The notes under the pieces are model-generated. The model saw only the letters and a list, made by a program, of their open reading frames with translations. It was not told the DNA's origin and ran no database searches. A program made the position numbers and the translations under genes. A stretch of 64,000 nucleotides of DNA. It comes from Hyphomicrobiales bacterium. Lineage in GTDB: Bacteria > Pseudomonadota > Alphaproteobacteria > Rhizobiales > Beijerinckiaceae. Positions 1-8,476 of the stretch are shown here, in pieces; within the stretch, counting starts at the first letter, position 1; each line of letters starts with the position of its first letter. The DNA is taken from positions 124,001 to 188,000 of the forward strand of contig UBZM01000028.1 of NCBI GenBank assembly GCA_900470095.1, read 5' to 3'.

Positions 1-76
1 CGGCCGGCAGGCCCTCGTAGCTCGCTCTCTCGATGAATGCGACGGCGGAGGCGGTGACGTGATTGAGCTCGGTCAT
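1..76 (-). CDS. MmgE/PrpD family protein, N-terminus only (runs off window)
   Basis: An ATG on the minus strand at 76 opens a frame that stays open to the window edge. It gives about 25 residues, including TASAVAFIERASYEGLPA. That pattern resembles the start of MmgE/PrpD proteins and the N-terminus of the complete MmgE/PrpD gene at 5987. The family includes 2-methylcitrate dehydratase and other dehydratases or isomerases. It lies just after GntR gene 1, on the same strand, 33 bp downstream, so the two are probably cotranscribed. Only the extreme N-terminus is visible, so the family call is tentative. Confidence 0.5.
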   Translation of the reverse strand, partial: MTELNHVTASAVAFIERASYEGLPA

Positions 77-108
77 GGCGTATCCGGCTTTCTCTTGATC
101 GATGATCG

Positions 109-810
109 TCAGTTGGTCAGGCGCGGCGGTTGTGCCTCGGCCTTGCCGTAAGCGGCGAGCAGGCGCGCCTTGGCGCGGGCGACATGGTCGGAATGGGCGC
201 GCTGGGCGCGCTCGGGATCACGGGCGGCGATGGCCTCGACCATCTCGCGATGCTCCGAGTTGGAAACCTCCAGACCGCCGCCCTGCACCAGGCTGCGGGC
301 ACGAAACAGGTGCAGCTTCTTGACCAGCCCGCGATATTGCGCGGCGAGCGTGCCGTTGCCGCAGGCATCGATGATGAATTCGTGGAAGGCGAGGTTGAGC
401 GGGTAGTAGCTGTCGAAGTCGCGGTGACGCGCGGCCGCTTCCATCTGCTCGAGATAATCCCTCAACCGCGCCACCTCCGCCTCGCTGACGCGCTCGGCCA
501 GGAGCTTGCCGGCGAGACCGAACAACACCGTGCGCACATCGTAGATCTCGATGGCCTCCTCGACCGCCGGCTGGCGGATGAAGACGCCACGATTGGGGAT
601 CAGTTCGACCAGGCCGAGCCCTTCGAGGGCCCGCAGCGCCTCGCGCACCGGGCCGCGGCTGGTGCCGAAGCGGATCGCCAGATGGTTCTCGTTGACCCGC
701 TTCCCCGGCGGAATTTCGCCGGCAAGGATCGCTCTCTCGATTTCGCGTTCGAGCACGCCCGAAAGCGAGCGTGTCCGCAGAATGGTCAGGGCATCGTCTG
801 GAATGGTCAT
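109..810 (-). CDS. GntR-family transcriptional regulator, FCD (FadR-like) subfamily
   Basis: This 233-residue cytoplasmic regulator has an N-terminal winged helix (about 10-78, ending in the typical GLVELIPNRGVFIRQP wing). An all-alpha FCD effector domain follows (about 85-215). Conserved FCD metal-site histidines are visible in NLAFHEFI, SNSEHREM and HSDHV. Such proteins usually repress catabolic genes until an organic acid or similar ligand binds. No Shine-Dalgarno precedes the ATG at 810; a -10-like TATCAG ends only 5 bp before it, so the mRNA may be leaderless. An operator-like palindrome at 838-849 sits over the likely -35, suggesting autoregulation. It is similar in size and build to the GntR gene at 5178-5864. 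Confidence 0.93.
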   Translation of the reverse strand: MTIPDDALTILRTRSLSGVLEREIERAILAGEIPPGKRVNENHLAIRFGTSRGPVREALRALEGLGLVELIPNRGVFIRQPAVEEAIEIYDVRTVLFGLAGKLLAERVSEAEVARLRDYLEQMEAAARHRDFDSYYPLNLAFHEFIIDACGNGTLAAQYRGLVKKLHLFRARSLVQGGGLEVSNSEHREMVEAIAARDPERAQRAHSDHVARAKARLLAAYGKAEAQPPRLTN

Positions 811-837
811 GGGCTCTGATATCAGCGTCTACAGAAA

Positions 838-849
838 ACTGTCAACAGT
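838..849. promoter_or_regulatory. Operator-like palindrome ACTGTCAACAGT upstream of GntR gene 1
   Basis: The 12-mer extends to a 16-bp near-palindrome at 836-851. Read on the minus strand it contains TTGACA, followed 18 bp later by TATCAG (821-816), a plausible promoter for the regulator starting at 810. It resembles the palindromes at 1024, 5930, 11069 and 13296 and probably binds one of the two FCD GntR proteins of the cluster. Confidence 0.5.
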
Positions 850-1023
850 TTGCAATTTTGAGATGATCGTGCTTCCATGGGGTGGGTTGAAGGTCCTTGG
901 GAAGGGGCGGATCGACGCGGTTTCCCGTCCTCTGAGGAGGCCCCGCCCGGCGGGCCAGCCCGGCACGGCGCGAGGATCCGGGCGGCCGCGCTTGGGCATT
1001 CCGAGGATGATCGTAGAATGCTT

Positions 1024-1035
1024 ATTGTTGACAAT
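1024..1035. promoter_or_regulatory. Operator-like palindrome ATTGTTGACAAT upstream of the ABC operon
   Basis: This differs by one base from the perfect palindrome ATTGTCGACAAT at 11069 and 13296. It contains a TTGACA (1028-1033) that could serve as -35 for the ATPase-binding protein-permease operon, with a weak TTAGCT 17 bp downstream. Repressor binding here would block RNA polymerase. Confidence 0.5.
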
Positions 1036-1164
1036 CTATAAGATTGGCACTTAGCTCGCTTGAAAATTAGGACGGCGGAGCGGGCACGCCTGCTCACCGC
1101 CGATTCAGAAAAACAAATGCCTGGACCATGGATGTCCAGGCGATATCGCGTCTGGGAGGATGCA

Positions 1165-2226
1165 TTGGCGTTTCTGGAACTTGCCGATCTGACGATGCGG
1201 TACGGGGCGATGACGGTGGTCGATCGCGTCGATCTGAATGTCGAGAAGGGCAATCTCGTCTGCTTGCTGGGGCCGTCGGGCTGCGGAAAGACGACCACCT
1301 TGCGCCTCATCGCCGGCTTCATCACGCCCAAGGGCGGTGAGATCCATGTCGGCGGGCGCACGATCTCGTCGGCCGGCTGGAGCGAGCCGCCCGAGCGGCG
1401 GGGCATGTCGATGATCTTCCAGAGCTACGCGCTCTGGCCGCACATGACCGTTCGCGAGAATATCGGCTACGGCCTCTCCCTCCGGAAGATGCAGTCGGCC
1501 GAGATCGTCCGGCTCGTCGACAAGATCCTCGATGTCACGCGGCTGAAGCCGCTGGCCGAGCGCTACCCGGGCGAGCTGTCCGGGGGGCAACAGCAACGCG
1601 TTTCGCTGGCACGCGCGCTCGTCGTCGAGCCAGAGATCCTGCTGCTCGACGAGCCCCTCTCCAATCTCGACGCCAATCTGCGCGAGGAGATGCGCTTTGA
1701 GATCCGCCGCCTCCACGACGCCTATCGCTACACCACCGTCTATGTGACGCACGATCAGGCCGAGGCCATGACCACGGCCGATCTCATCGTGGTGATGAAC
1801 CAGGGCCGGATCGAGCAGGCGGGGAGCCCCGAAGAGATCTATGAGCGGCCACAATCGGAGTTCGTGGCGCGCTTCCTCGGCGGCACCAACATCCTGAAGG
1901 GCCGTTGGCTCGATGCCGATACGGTCGAGTGCGGCCCGCTGAAGCTTCGCTGCGGCACCGGCGATTTCTCTGCCGGCGGGGATGGCGTCGTCTCGGTGCG
2001 CCACCATGACATCGTGCTGGACGCCAAGCCGCAGGGCGACGGGCCGAACCGGGCGCAGGGCACGGTCTTGCGCCAAGTCTATCTCGGTTCGCATCGCGAC
2101 TACCTGATCGAACTTCCCGGCGGCGCGCAAATCCGCACGGTTGCCGAACCGCATCTTGCCATCGACCGCGGCCAACCGGTCTGGCTGCACTTTCCCCAGG
2201 AGCACTGCCGCGCGCTCGCCCGCTGA
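1165..2226 (+). CDS. ABC importer ATP-binding protein (ferric/phosphonate/polyamine-type, TOBE domain)
   Basis: This is the ATPase of a binding-protein-dependent importer. Walker A is GPSGCGKTTT, the signature is LSGGQQQR, Walker B is ILLLDEP and the H-loop is VTHDQ. A C-terminal regulatory extension of about 120 residues fits a TOBE domain, as in PotA/FbpC/MalK-type subunits. I chose the TTG at 1165, preceded by gggagga at 1154-1160, because homology begins there (product about 353 residues). An upstream in-frame start at 1060 would add 35 residues of unlikely composition. It leads an operon with the binding protein (2281) and fused permease (3447). The substrate is unknown; the neighbours suggest an organic acid or phosphonate. 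Confidence 0.92.
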   Translation: MAFLELADLTMRYGAMTVVDRVDLNVEKGNLVCLLGPSGCGKTTTLRLIAGFITPKGGEIHVGGRTISSAGWSEPPERRGMSMIFQSYALWPHMTVRENIGYGLSLRKMQSAEIVRLVDKILDVTRLKPLAERYPGELSGGQQQRVSLARALVVEPEILLLDEPLSNLDANLREEMRFEIRRLHDAYRYTTVYVTHDQAEAMTTADLIVVMNQGRIEQAGSPEEIYERPQSEFVARFLGGTNILKGRWLDADTVECGPLKLRCGTGDFSAGGDGVVSVRHHDIVLDAKPQGDGPNRAQGTVLRQVYLGSHRDYLIELPGGAQIRTVAEPHLAIDRGQPVWLHFPQEHCRALAR

Positions 2227-2280
2227 ACCGGGGGCGCGAAAGCAATCTCGCCAACATCATAACAATGAGGAGGAACGAGA

Positions 2281-3342
2281 ATGACACGCCCAATGTTCGA
2301 CAGACGATCCGTGGTGGCCGGCCTTCTGCTCTCGACGGCTCTCGGAAGCATACCCGCTCTGGCACAGGCACCGGCCCCCTATCAGGTTACGCCGGAGCTC
2401 ATCGAGGCGGCGAAGAAGGAAGGTACGGTCACCTTCTACACTGCGACCGACGTGGCGGTCTCCGAAAAGGTCGGCAGCGCGTTTGAGGCGAAATATCCCG
2501 GCATCAAGGTGAAGGTCGAGCGTTCCGGTTCCGAGCGCGTGTTCCAGCGCCTCAGCCAGGAATATGGCAGCTCGATCCATAATGCCGACGTCGTCGAAAC
2601 CTCCGACGCGGTGCATTTCGTCCTGTTCAAGCGCAATGGTTGGCTGGCCCAGGCCGTGCCGGCCGAGGTCGCGAAGGACTGGCCGAAGGAGGCCAAGGAT
2701 GCCGACGGCTACTATGCGGCCTATCGGGCGCATCTCTCGGTCATCGGCTACAACAGCAAGCAGGTGAGGGCGGAGGATGCGCCCAAGAGCCATGCCGACC
2801 TGCTCGATCCCAAATGGCGGGGCCGCATCGTCAAGGCCCATCCCGGTTATTCCGGCACGGTGATGACCGGCACGGACGTCCTCAGTCGGGCGCTCGGCTG
2901 GGAGTTCTTCGAGAAGCTCGGCAAGCAGCGCATCATGCAGGTCCAGTCATCGACCGAGCCGCCGAAGAAACTCGCCCAGGGTGAGCGTTCGATCGAGGCC
3001 GACGGCAACGAATACAACATGTTCATGCTCAAGGAGTCCGGCGTTCCCGTCGAGATCGTCTATGCGACGGAGGGCACGCCGATTGCCATCGGTCATGGCG
3101 GGATAATGAAGAACGCGCCGCACCCCAATGCCGCGAAGCTGTTCTACTCCTTCCTATTCGACCAGGAGACGCAGCAGCTCAACAGCGATTCCGGCGGGCT
3201 GCGCTCGTTCCACCCGCGCGTCAAGGAGAAGGAGACGCGGACGCCGCTTTCCAAGATCAAGCTGCTCTATTCCGATCCGGTGAAGCTCGAGCCCAATATC
3301 GAGATGATCAAGAAGAAATACGAAGAGTATTTCGGCACCTGA
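2281..3342 (+). CDS. Periplasmic substrate-binding protein of the 1165-5177 ABC importer
   Basis: This 353-residue protein starts with an export signal (RR at 8-9, hydrophobic stretch, probable cleavage after ALAQA near residue 30). It continues as a type 2 periplasmic binding protein of the extracellular solute-binding family 1 (FutA/AfuA/PhnS-like; EGTVTFYTATD near the start). Such proteins bind ferric ion, phosphonates or small organic acids; I cannot tell which from sequence. A strong gaggagga precedes the ATG. The gene follows the ATPase by 54 bp and is followed by a perfect 9-bp stem-loop (3361-3385) before the permease gene. Confidence 0.9.
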   Translation: MTRPMFDRRSVVAGLLLSTALGSIPALAQAPAPYQVTPELIEAAKKEGTVTFYTATDVAVSEKVGSAFEAKYPGIKVKVERSGSERVFQRLSQEYGSSIHNADVVETSDAVHFVLFKRNGWLAQAVPAEVAKDWPKEAKDADGYYAAYRAHLSVIGYNSKQVRAEDAPKSHADLLDPKWRGRIVKAHPGYSGTVMTGTDVLSRALGWEFFEKLGKQRIMQVQSSTEPPKKLAQGERSIEADGNEYNMFMLKESGVPVEIVYATEGTPIAIGHGGIMKNAPHPNAAKLFYSFLFDQETQQLNSDSGGLRSFHPRVKEKETRTPLSKIKLLYSDPVKLEPNIEMIKKKYEEYFGT

Positions 3343-3360
3343 TCCGTTCCGCGCGGACCT

Positions 3361-3385
3361 CACGGCGCGGAAGCTGCGCGCCGTG
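3361..3385 (+). terminator. Intercistronic stem-loop after the binding-protein gene
   Basis: CACGGCGCG and CGCGCCGTG form a perfect 9-bp stem around a 7-nt loop. No T-run follows, so partial termination or protection of the upstream mRNA end is more likely than full termination. It would favour binding protein over permease. Confidence 0.6.
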
Positions 3386-3446
3386 CATCGCCCTATGACG
3401 AGAGCTGCACCCGGCGCTGGCGCGCCGGCGGCGCACGGAGATCCTC

Positions 3447-5177
3447 ATGACTGCGATAACCGGGATCGTGTCCGGAGTTCCCATACGCCGCGTCGCCATC
3501 GACTGGTCGAGGCCCATCTTCGTGCTGCTGACCGTCGTCCTTTCCGTGCTGGTCGTGCTGCCGCTCGGCTGGCTCGGCTACTATGCCGTGACCGATCAGT
3601 CCGGCAGCCTCAGCCTCGCGAACTTCAGGGCGCTGGTCAGCGATGCAACTTTGCGCCGGCCATTCATCGTCGCGATCACCATGGCGCTCAGCGTCGGGCT
3701 GCTGTCCTGTGCCATCGCGACCCCGCTGGCCTGGATCGTAGCCCGCACCGACATGCCGGCCCGCACGCTGGTGCGCGGGCTCGTCATGGCCTCCTTCGTG
3801 ACCCCGCCCTTCCTCGGCGCAATCGCCTGGGAGATCCTGGCCGCGCCCAATAGCGGCATCATCAACGCCGTCTACCGCTGGCTGTTTGACCTCGACCCTT
3901 ACGAGTACCTCGTCGACATCTACACCCTGTCCGGCCTCGTCTTCGCGATCGCCTGCTACACGTTTCCCTACGTCTTCACCTTGGTGACGAACGCACTCGA
4001 GCGTGTTCCGACCGAACTCGAGGAAGCGTCCGCCATCCTTGGCGGCGGCCTGTGGACGACCTTGCGCAAGGTGACGGTTCCGCTCGTCCTACCGGCCATG
4101 CTCGCGGGCTCCCTCATCGCGGTGCTGCAGGCGCTGACCATGTTCGGCTCGCCGGCGATCCTCGCCCTGCCGGCGAATTTCCACGTCATCACCACCAAGA
4201 TCTGGAGCCTGTTCCAGTATCCGCCCAAGCCCGGGCTCGCAGCGGCGGCGGCGCTGCCGCTGCTTCTGGTCACGATCCTGCTGCTCTGGACACAGCGGCG
4301 CATCCTCGGCCGGCGCGGATACACCACGGTCGGCGGCAAGAGCGGGAGCGCGCGCATCACGGTGCTCGGGCGCTGGAAATGGCTGGCGCTCGGCTTCACC
4401 TTCCTCGTCCTGTCGCTGACAGTGCTGATGCCCTATGCCGCGCTGGTGAAGACCGCGCTCACCCGCACGGTGGCGGAACCGCTGACCTTCGAGAGCTTCA
4501 CGCTGCACCATATCTGGTTTGTGTTCTTCGAGTTCTCGGCGACACAGCTCGCTCTGCGCAATACGTTCCTGCTCGGCTTCCTCACGGCGACCATCGGCAC
4601 CGCGATCGCGCTCGTCGTGGCCTATCTCGTAACCCGCGGCAGCTCGCGCGGGGCTCCGCTGCTCGGCTATCTCGCGACCGCACCGGTCGCGATCCCCGGC
4701 ATCGTCCTCGGTGTCGGCCTCTTCCTCAGCTATTCCAGTCCGATATTGCCGCTCTACGGCACGCTCTGGATCCTGCTGATCGCCTTCCTGACCATCGAGA
4801 TGCCCGCGGGCTACCAGCAGCTCTCGTCCGCCTTCAAGAGCGTGCATGTCGAGCTCGAGGAGGCGGGGCGCATCCTCGGCGCGACGCGGATGACGACGCT
4901 GCGAACCATCACCGCGCCGCTGCTGCGCTCCAATGTCGTTGCGGCATGGTGCTTCGTGTTCATCGGCACGATCCGCGAGCTTTCGGCGACAATCCTGCTG
5001 ACCACGGCCGACACCAAGCTCGTGTCGGTCATCATCTACGACCTCAACGAATCCGGGGATCTCGGCGCGATCTCGGTGCTCGGGATCATGCTGCTGATGG
5101 TCTCGTTCGCGGTCGTGTTCCTCGCCAACCGCCTGCCGCTCCTCGGCGGAGTGAGAGTCGCACCGGTCCGCGGCTGA
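3447..5177 (+). CDS. ABC importer permease, two fused membrane domains (FbpB/PhnV type)
   Basis: This 576-residue inner-membrane protein carries two ABC permease halves. Each has an EAA loop that docks the ATPase: EEASAILGG at 192-200 and EEAGRILGA at 471-479. About twelve hydrophobic segments surround these. A single fused permease is usual for ferric, 2-aminoethylphosphonate and some spermidine-type importers and completes the system with the genes at 1165 and 2281. The stop codon abuts the 3' end of the convergent GntR gene with no spacer. Confidence 0.92.
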   Translation: MTAITGIVSGVPIRRVAIDWSRPIFVLLTVVLSVLVVLPLGWLGYYAVTDQSGSLSLANFRALVSDATLRRPFIVAITMALSVGLLSCAIATPLAWIVARTDMPARTLVRGLVMASFVTPPFLGAIAWEILAAPNSGIINAVYRWLFDLDPYEYLVDIYTLSGLVFAIACYTFPYVFTLVTNALERVPTELEEASAILGGGLWTTLRKVTVPLVLPAMLAGSLIAVLQALTMFGSPAILALPANFHVITTKIWSLFQYPPKPGLAAAAALPLLLVTILLLWTQRRILGRRGYTTVGGKSGSARITVLGRWKWLALGFTFLVLSLTVLMPYAALVKTALTRTVAEPLTFESFTLHHIWFVFFEFSATQLALRNTFLLGFLTATIGTAIALVVAYLVTRGSSRGAPLLGYLATAPVAIPGIVLGVGLFLSYSSPILPLYGTLWILLIAFLTIEMPAGYQQLSSAFKSVHVELEEAGRILGATRMTTLRTITAPLLRSNVVAAWCFVFIGTIRELSATILLTTADTKLVSVIIYDLNESGDLGAISVLGIMLLMVSFAVVFLANRLPLLGGVRVAPVRG

Positions 5178-5864
5178 TCAGGTATCCGGGTAATGGCCGA
5201 GCGGGCCGAACAATGCGCTGCGGCTGATCAGGACATGTTCCTCCAGTGCAGCTTCGGCGCCGACGGCGTCGCGTGCCGCGATCCGCTCGAGGATCGCGCG
5301 GTGCTCGTCATTCGAGGTCGTCATCCGGCCCGGCATATCGAGGGTGCGGCGGCGCAGGAGGTGCATCTCGCGGTGGATGGCGGCGCATTCGGCCGCGAGG
5401 CGGCCATTGCCGCCGAATTCGACGATGGCTTCGTGAAAGCGCAGATTGCCGGGATAGAAGCTGTTGAGGTCGCCTGCTGCCATCGCGGCATCCATCTCCG
5501 CGACATAGCCGGAGAGGATGGCGACCTGCTCGTCGGTGACGATCGGCGCCAGCAATCTGCCTGCCAAACCATAGAGCGCCGCGCGGATCTCGTAGAGCTC
5601 GGCTGCCTCGCGCCCGTCGAGCGCGCGGATGAACACGCCGCGGTTGACCACGACGTTCACCAGCCCGCTCTGCTCGAGCCCCCGGCATGCCTCGCGGATC
5701 GGCCCCCGGCTGACACCCAGCCTGGCCGCGAGCGCGTTCTCGTTGAGGCGCTCGCCGGCACTCAGTTCGCCCCGTTCGATCATCTGCTCCAACTCGTGGC
5801 GGATGATCGAGGTCAGGGACTGGTTGCGGCGAAGCTGCAGGGCGGAATCGATATCGAGGCTCAT
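5178..5864 (-). CDS. GntR-family transcriptional regulator, FCD subfamily (second copy)
   Basis: The 228-residue product has a GntR winged helix with the GLVNVVVNRGVFIRAL wing and an FCD domain with NLRFHEAI, SNDEHRAI and EEHV. Organisation and length match the GntR protein at 109-810, suggesting paralogues reading related ligands. I chose the ATG at 5864 because homology starts there; the frame is open to 5954 but that extension looks non-family. It is divergent from the MmgE/PrpD operon at 5987. The palindromes at 5881-5893 and 5930-5941 lie between. Confidence 0.9.
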   Translation of the reverse strand: MSLDIDSALQLRRNQSLTSIIRHELEQMIERGELSAGERLNENALAARLGVSRGPIREACRGLEQSGLVNVVVNRGVFIRALDGREAAELYEIRAALYGLAGRLLAPIVTDEQVAILSGYVAEMDAAMAAGDLNSFYPGNLRFHEAIVEFGGNGRLAAECAAIHREMHLLRRRTLDMPGRMTTSNDEHRAILERIAARDAVGAEAALEEHVLISRSALFGPLGHYPDT

Positions 5865-5880
5865 GCACTGGGTTCCGTGT

Positions 5881-5893
5881 GATTGGCCCAATC
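5881..5893. promoter_or_regulatory. Perfect 13-bp palindrome GATTGGCCCAATC upstream of GntR gene 2
   Basis: GATTGG and CCAATC flank a single C, 17 bp upstream of the GntR start codon. The ATTGG...CCAAT form resembles operators of LldR/PdhR-type FCD regulators. It differs from the ATTGTCGACAAT family nearby, so it may be a separate autoregulatory site. Confidence 0.4.
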
Positions 5894-5929
5894 TATCAGT
5901 CGGAGCCGGGCAATGCCATTGGATCTTAA

Positions 5930-5941
5930 ACTGTTGACAAT
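5930..5941. promoter_or_regulatory. Operator-like palindrome ACTGTTGACAAT upstream of the MmgE/PrpD operon
   Basis: This third member of the ATTGTCGACAAT-like family lies 45 bp before the MmgE/PrpD start codon. It also overlaps a TTGACA. It sits between the divergent GntR gene 2 and the catabolic operon. Confidence 0.5.
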
Positions 5942-5986
5942 CAGCAAAAGACAATTAGAGGCTGATGGCCTAGCCTGGAGGACGCC

Positions 5987-7405
5987 ATGAAGACGCCCGA
6001 TAACCTTTCGCCCTCGGATAACGGTCTGACGCGCTATGTGGCGTCCTTCATCTGCGATGCGTCGCTGGCGGATCTGCCCGGCGATGTCGTCGCTCTCGGC
6101 AAGAAATCGATCCTCGACGGGCTCGGGCTGGCGCTGTCGGGCTCGGTCGCCCATAGCGGCGAATATGTGCGCCGCCATCTCGCCGATCTGAACCTGGCGG
6201 CTGGACCGGCCACGGTCATCGGCTCGCGGCTGAAGGTCGCGCCGCGCTTCGCGGCCTTCGCCAACGGCGTCGGCATTCACGCCGACGATTACGACGACAC
6301 CCAGCTCGCGGTGGCCAAGGACCGGGTCTACGGGCTCCTCACCCATCCGACCGCACCTGCGCTGCCGGCCGCGCTCGCCATGGGCGAGGCCAAGGGCGCC
6401 AGCGGGCGCGATGTGATGCTCGCCTACCATCTTGGCGTCGAGGTGGAGTGCAAGATCGCGGAAGCGATCAACCCGCGGCACTACCAGACCGGCTTTCACG
6501 CCACGGCCACCTGCGGCACTTTCGCGGCGGCCGCCGCCAGCGCCAGGCTGATGGGACTCGATCTCGACCAGACCCTGCGCGCGCTCTCCATCGCCGGCAG
6601 TCAGTCGGCCGGGCTGCGCGAGAATTTCGGCACGATGACCAAGCCCTTCCATGCCGGGCGCTCATCGGAGAGCGGCGTTTCGGCGGCGCAGTTCGCGGAA
6701 TATGGCTGGAGCGCCACGGACAAGATCCTGGAGGCGCCGCGCGGCTTCTTCCGGGCCGCCGGCGGTGGCTATGACGAGGGCGCCATCCTGAACCAGCTCG
6801 GGGCGCCCTGGACCTTCGCGGCGCCCGGCATCTCGATCAAGCCGCATCCTTCAGGCTCGCTGACCCATCCGGGTATGACCGAGATGCTGCGCCTCATCCG
6901 CGAGAACCGGATCACCGCGGACGCGGTGGAGCGGGTCCGCGTCGGCACCAACCACAACATGCCCAACGCGCTGATCCACCATCGGCCAACCAACGAGCTC
7001 CAGGCCAAGTTCTCGATGGAGTTCTGCATGGCGATCCTCCTGATCGAGGGCAAAGCTGGTCTTGCCGAATTCACCGACGAGGTGGTGAACCGCGCGGACG
7101 TCAAGGCGATGATCGAGCGGGTCGATTTCGTGGTGGACGATGAGGCCGAGGCCGCCGGCTACGACAAGATGACGACGCTCATCGCCATCACGCTGAAGGA
7201 CGGCCGGACCATCTCGGGCCGGGCCGATTTCGGCAAGGGAAGCCCAGCCAACCCGATGAGCTATGAGGAAGTCTCGGACAAGTTCCGCGAAACCGCAGGC
7301 TTTGCCAATCTCGGCCCGGAACGGATCGAGGACGTGATCGCCATGGTGCGCGACCTGGATACTCTGCCCTCGATCGAGCGCCTGATGGCGTCTCTGCGGC
7401 TCTGA
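5987..7405 (+). CDS. MmgE/PrpD family dehydratase/isomerase-like protein
   Basis: This 472-residue cytoplasmic protein matches the MmgE/PrpD family in length and features. It has an N-terminal all-alpha domain (KKSILDGLGLALSG near 40) and a HADDYDDT motif near 100. Glycine-rich segments such as FHATATCGTFAAAAA and KPFHAGRSSESG follow. The family includes 2-methylcitrate dehydratase, cis-aconitate decarboxylase and related acid lyases or isomerases; the reaction here is unknown. A dehydrogenase gene follows after 2 bp, as expected if the product is a 2- or 3-hydroxy acid that is then oxidatively decarboxylated. Confidence 0.92.
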   Translation: MKTPDNLSPSDNGLTRYVASFICDASLADLPGDVVALGKKSILDGLGLALSGSVAHSGEYVRRHLADLNLAAGPATVIGSRLKVAPRFAAFANGVGIHADDYDDTQLAVAKDRVYGLLTHPTAPALPAALAMGEAKGASGRDVMLAYHLGVEVECKIAEAINPRHYQTGFHATATCGTFAAAAASARLMGLDLDQTLRALSIAGSQSAGLRENFGTMTKPFHAGRSSESGVSAAQFAEYGWSATDKILEAPRGFFRAAGGGYDEGAILNQLGAPWTFAAPGISIKPHPSGSLTHPGMTEMLRLIRENRITADAVERVRVGTNHNMPNALIHHRPTNELQAKFSMEFCMAILLIEGKAGLAEFTDEVVNRADVKAMIERVDFVVDDEAEAAGYDKMTTLIAITLKDGRTISGRADFGKGSPANPMSYEEVSDKFRETAGFANLGPERIEDVIAMVRDLDTLPSIERLMASLRL

Positions 7406-7407
7406 TC

Positions 7408-8475
7408 ATGGCGAAGCTCACCATCGGCGTCCTCAACGGGGACGATATCGGCCACGAGATCGTCCCCGCAGCGGTCGAGGTGACCCGCGCAGCGGCTGCG
7501 CGGCACGGGCTTGCCATCGACTGGCGGCCCATGCCGATCGGCCGTGCCGCGCTGGACAGCCACGGCACGACGATGCCGGCGGGCACGCTGGAGACGCTCG
7601 CGACCTTCGACGGCTTCATCCTCGGGCCGATCGGTCACCAAGCCTATCCAAAGGGGCCGGGCGCGATCAATCCGCATCCGATCCTGCGCAAGCATTTCGA
7701 CCTGTTCGCCAATGTCCGCCCGACGCGATCCTACCCCGACATCGGCTGCATCTATGACGATGTCGACCTCGTCATCGTGCGCGAGAACAATGAGGGCTTC
7801 CAGCCGGACCGCAATGTCGTGATGGGCTCGGGTGAGTTCCGGCCCAATGACGACCTGACGATCTCGGTGCGCGTCATCTCGCGCAAGGGCAGCCGCAAGG
7901 TCGCCCGTGCCGCTCTCGACATCGCCCGCTCGCGGCGCAAGCGCCTGACGCTCGTGCACAAGAACACTGTGTTCAAGCTCGGCTGCGGCATGTTCGTGGA
8001 GAGCTGCTACGAAGCCGCGAAGGATTATCCCGACGTCACGGTCGACGAGGTGATCGTCGATACCTTCGCCATGCGCCTGGTGCGGGATCCGCAGAGCTTC
8101 GACACGGTGGTGACGACGAACATGTTCGGCGACATCCTGACCGATGAAGCCGCGGGGCTGGTCGGCGGGCTTGGGATGGCTCCCGGCCTGTGCATCGGCG
8201 AAGGCGGCCTCGCCATGGCGCAGGCGACGCATGGCTCGGCGCCTGACATTGCCGGCAAAGGTGTGGCCAATCCCTATGCGATGATCGAGTCGACGCGGAT
8301 GCTGATCGAGCATCTTGGCCGGGTCCGATCGCTGCCGCAGGCGGTGGAGGCCGCACGCACGATGGAAGCGGCGATCCGCTCCGCGCTCTCGGGCCCGGCG
8401 ACGCGCACGCGCGACATTCGCGGCTCCGCCGGCACCCGTGGCATGACCGACGCGATCATCAGGGCGATCGGCTAG
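7408..8475 (+). CDS. Isocitrate/isopropylmalate dehydrogenase family protein
   Basis: This 355-residue NAD(P)-dependent beta-decarboxylating dehydrogenase oxidises a (2R)-hydroxy acid with a carboxylate at C3. Family motifs are the substrate arginine region NVRPTRSYP, the RENNEGFQ loop and the catalytic lysine segment VHKNTV. The metal-binding region is NMFGDILTDEAAGL and the nucleotide loop is HGSAPDIAGKGVANP. RENNEGF rather than RENSEGE suggests a substrate different from the tartrate-type enzyme at 12168. Two bp after the MmgE/PrpD gene, it is almost certainly its pathway partner. Confidence 0.93.
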   Translation: MAKLTIGVLNGDDIGHEIVPAAVEVTRAAAARHGLAIDWRPMPIGRAALDSHGTTMPAGTLETLATFDGFILGPIGHQAYPKGPGAINPHPILRKHFDLFANVRPTRSYPDIGCIYDDVDLVIVRENNEGFQPDRNVVMGSGEFRPNDDLTISVRVISRKGSRKVARAALDIARSRRKRLTLVHKNTVFKLGCGMFVESCYEAAKDYPDVTVDEVIVDTFAMRLVRDPQSFDTVVTTNMFGDILTDEAAGLVGGLGMAPGLCIGEGGLAMAQATHGSAPDIAGKGVANPYAMIESTRMLIEHLGRVRSLPQAVEAARTMEAAIRSALSGPATRTRDIRGSAGTRGMTDAIIRAIG

Positions 8476-8476
8476 T

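Larger units (their letters stand above)
811..1164. other. 354-bp divergent intergenic region with two operator-like palindromes
   Basis: This stretch separates the minus-strand GntR gene from the plus-strand ABC ATPase gene. It holds the palindromes at 838-849 and 1024-1035, each overlapping a TTGACA-type -35. Between them is a GC-rich segment, about 900-1010, in which I see no gene. Confidence 0.7.

Noticed and set aside
1060-1164. N-terminal extension of the ABC ATPase from ATG 1060
   Set aside because: The 35 extra residues are unlike the family, overlap promoter-type sequence, and a strong ribosome-binding site precedes TTG 1165.
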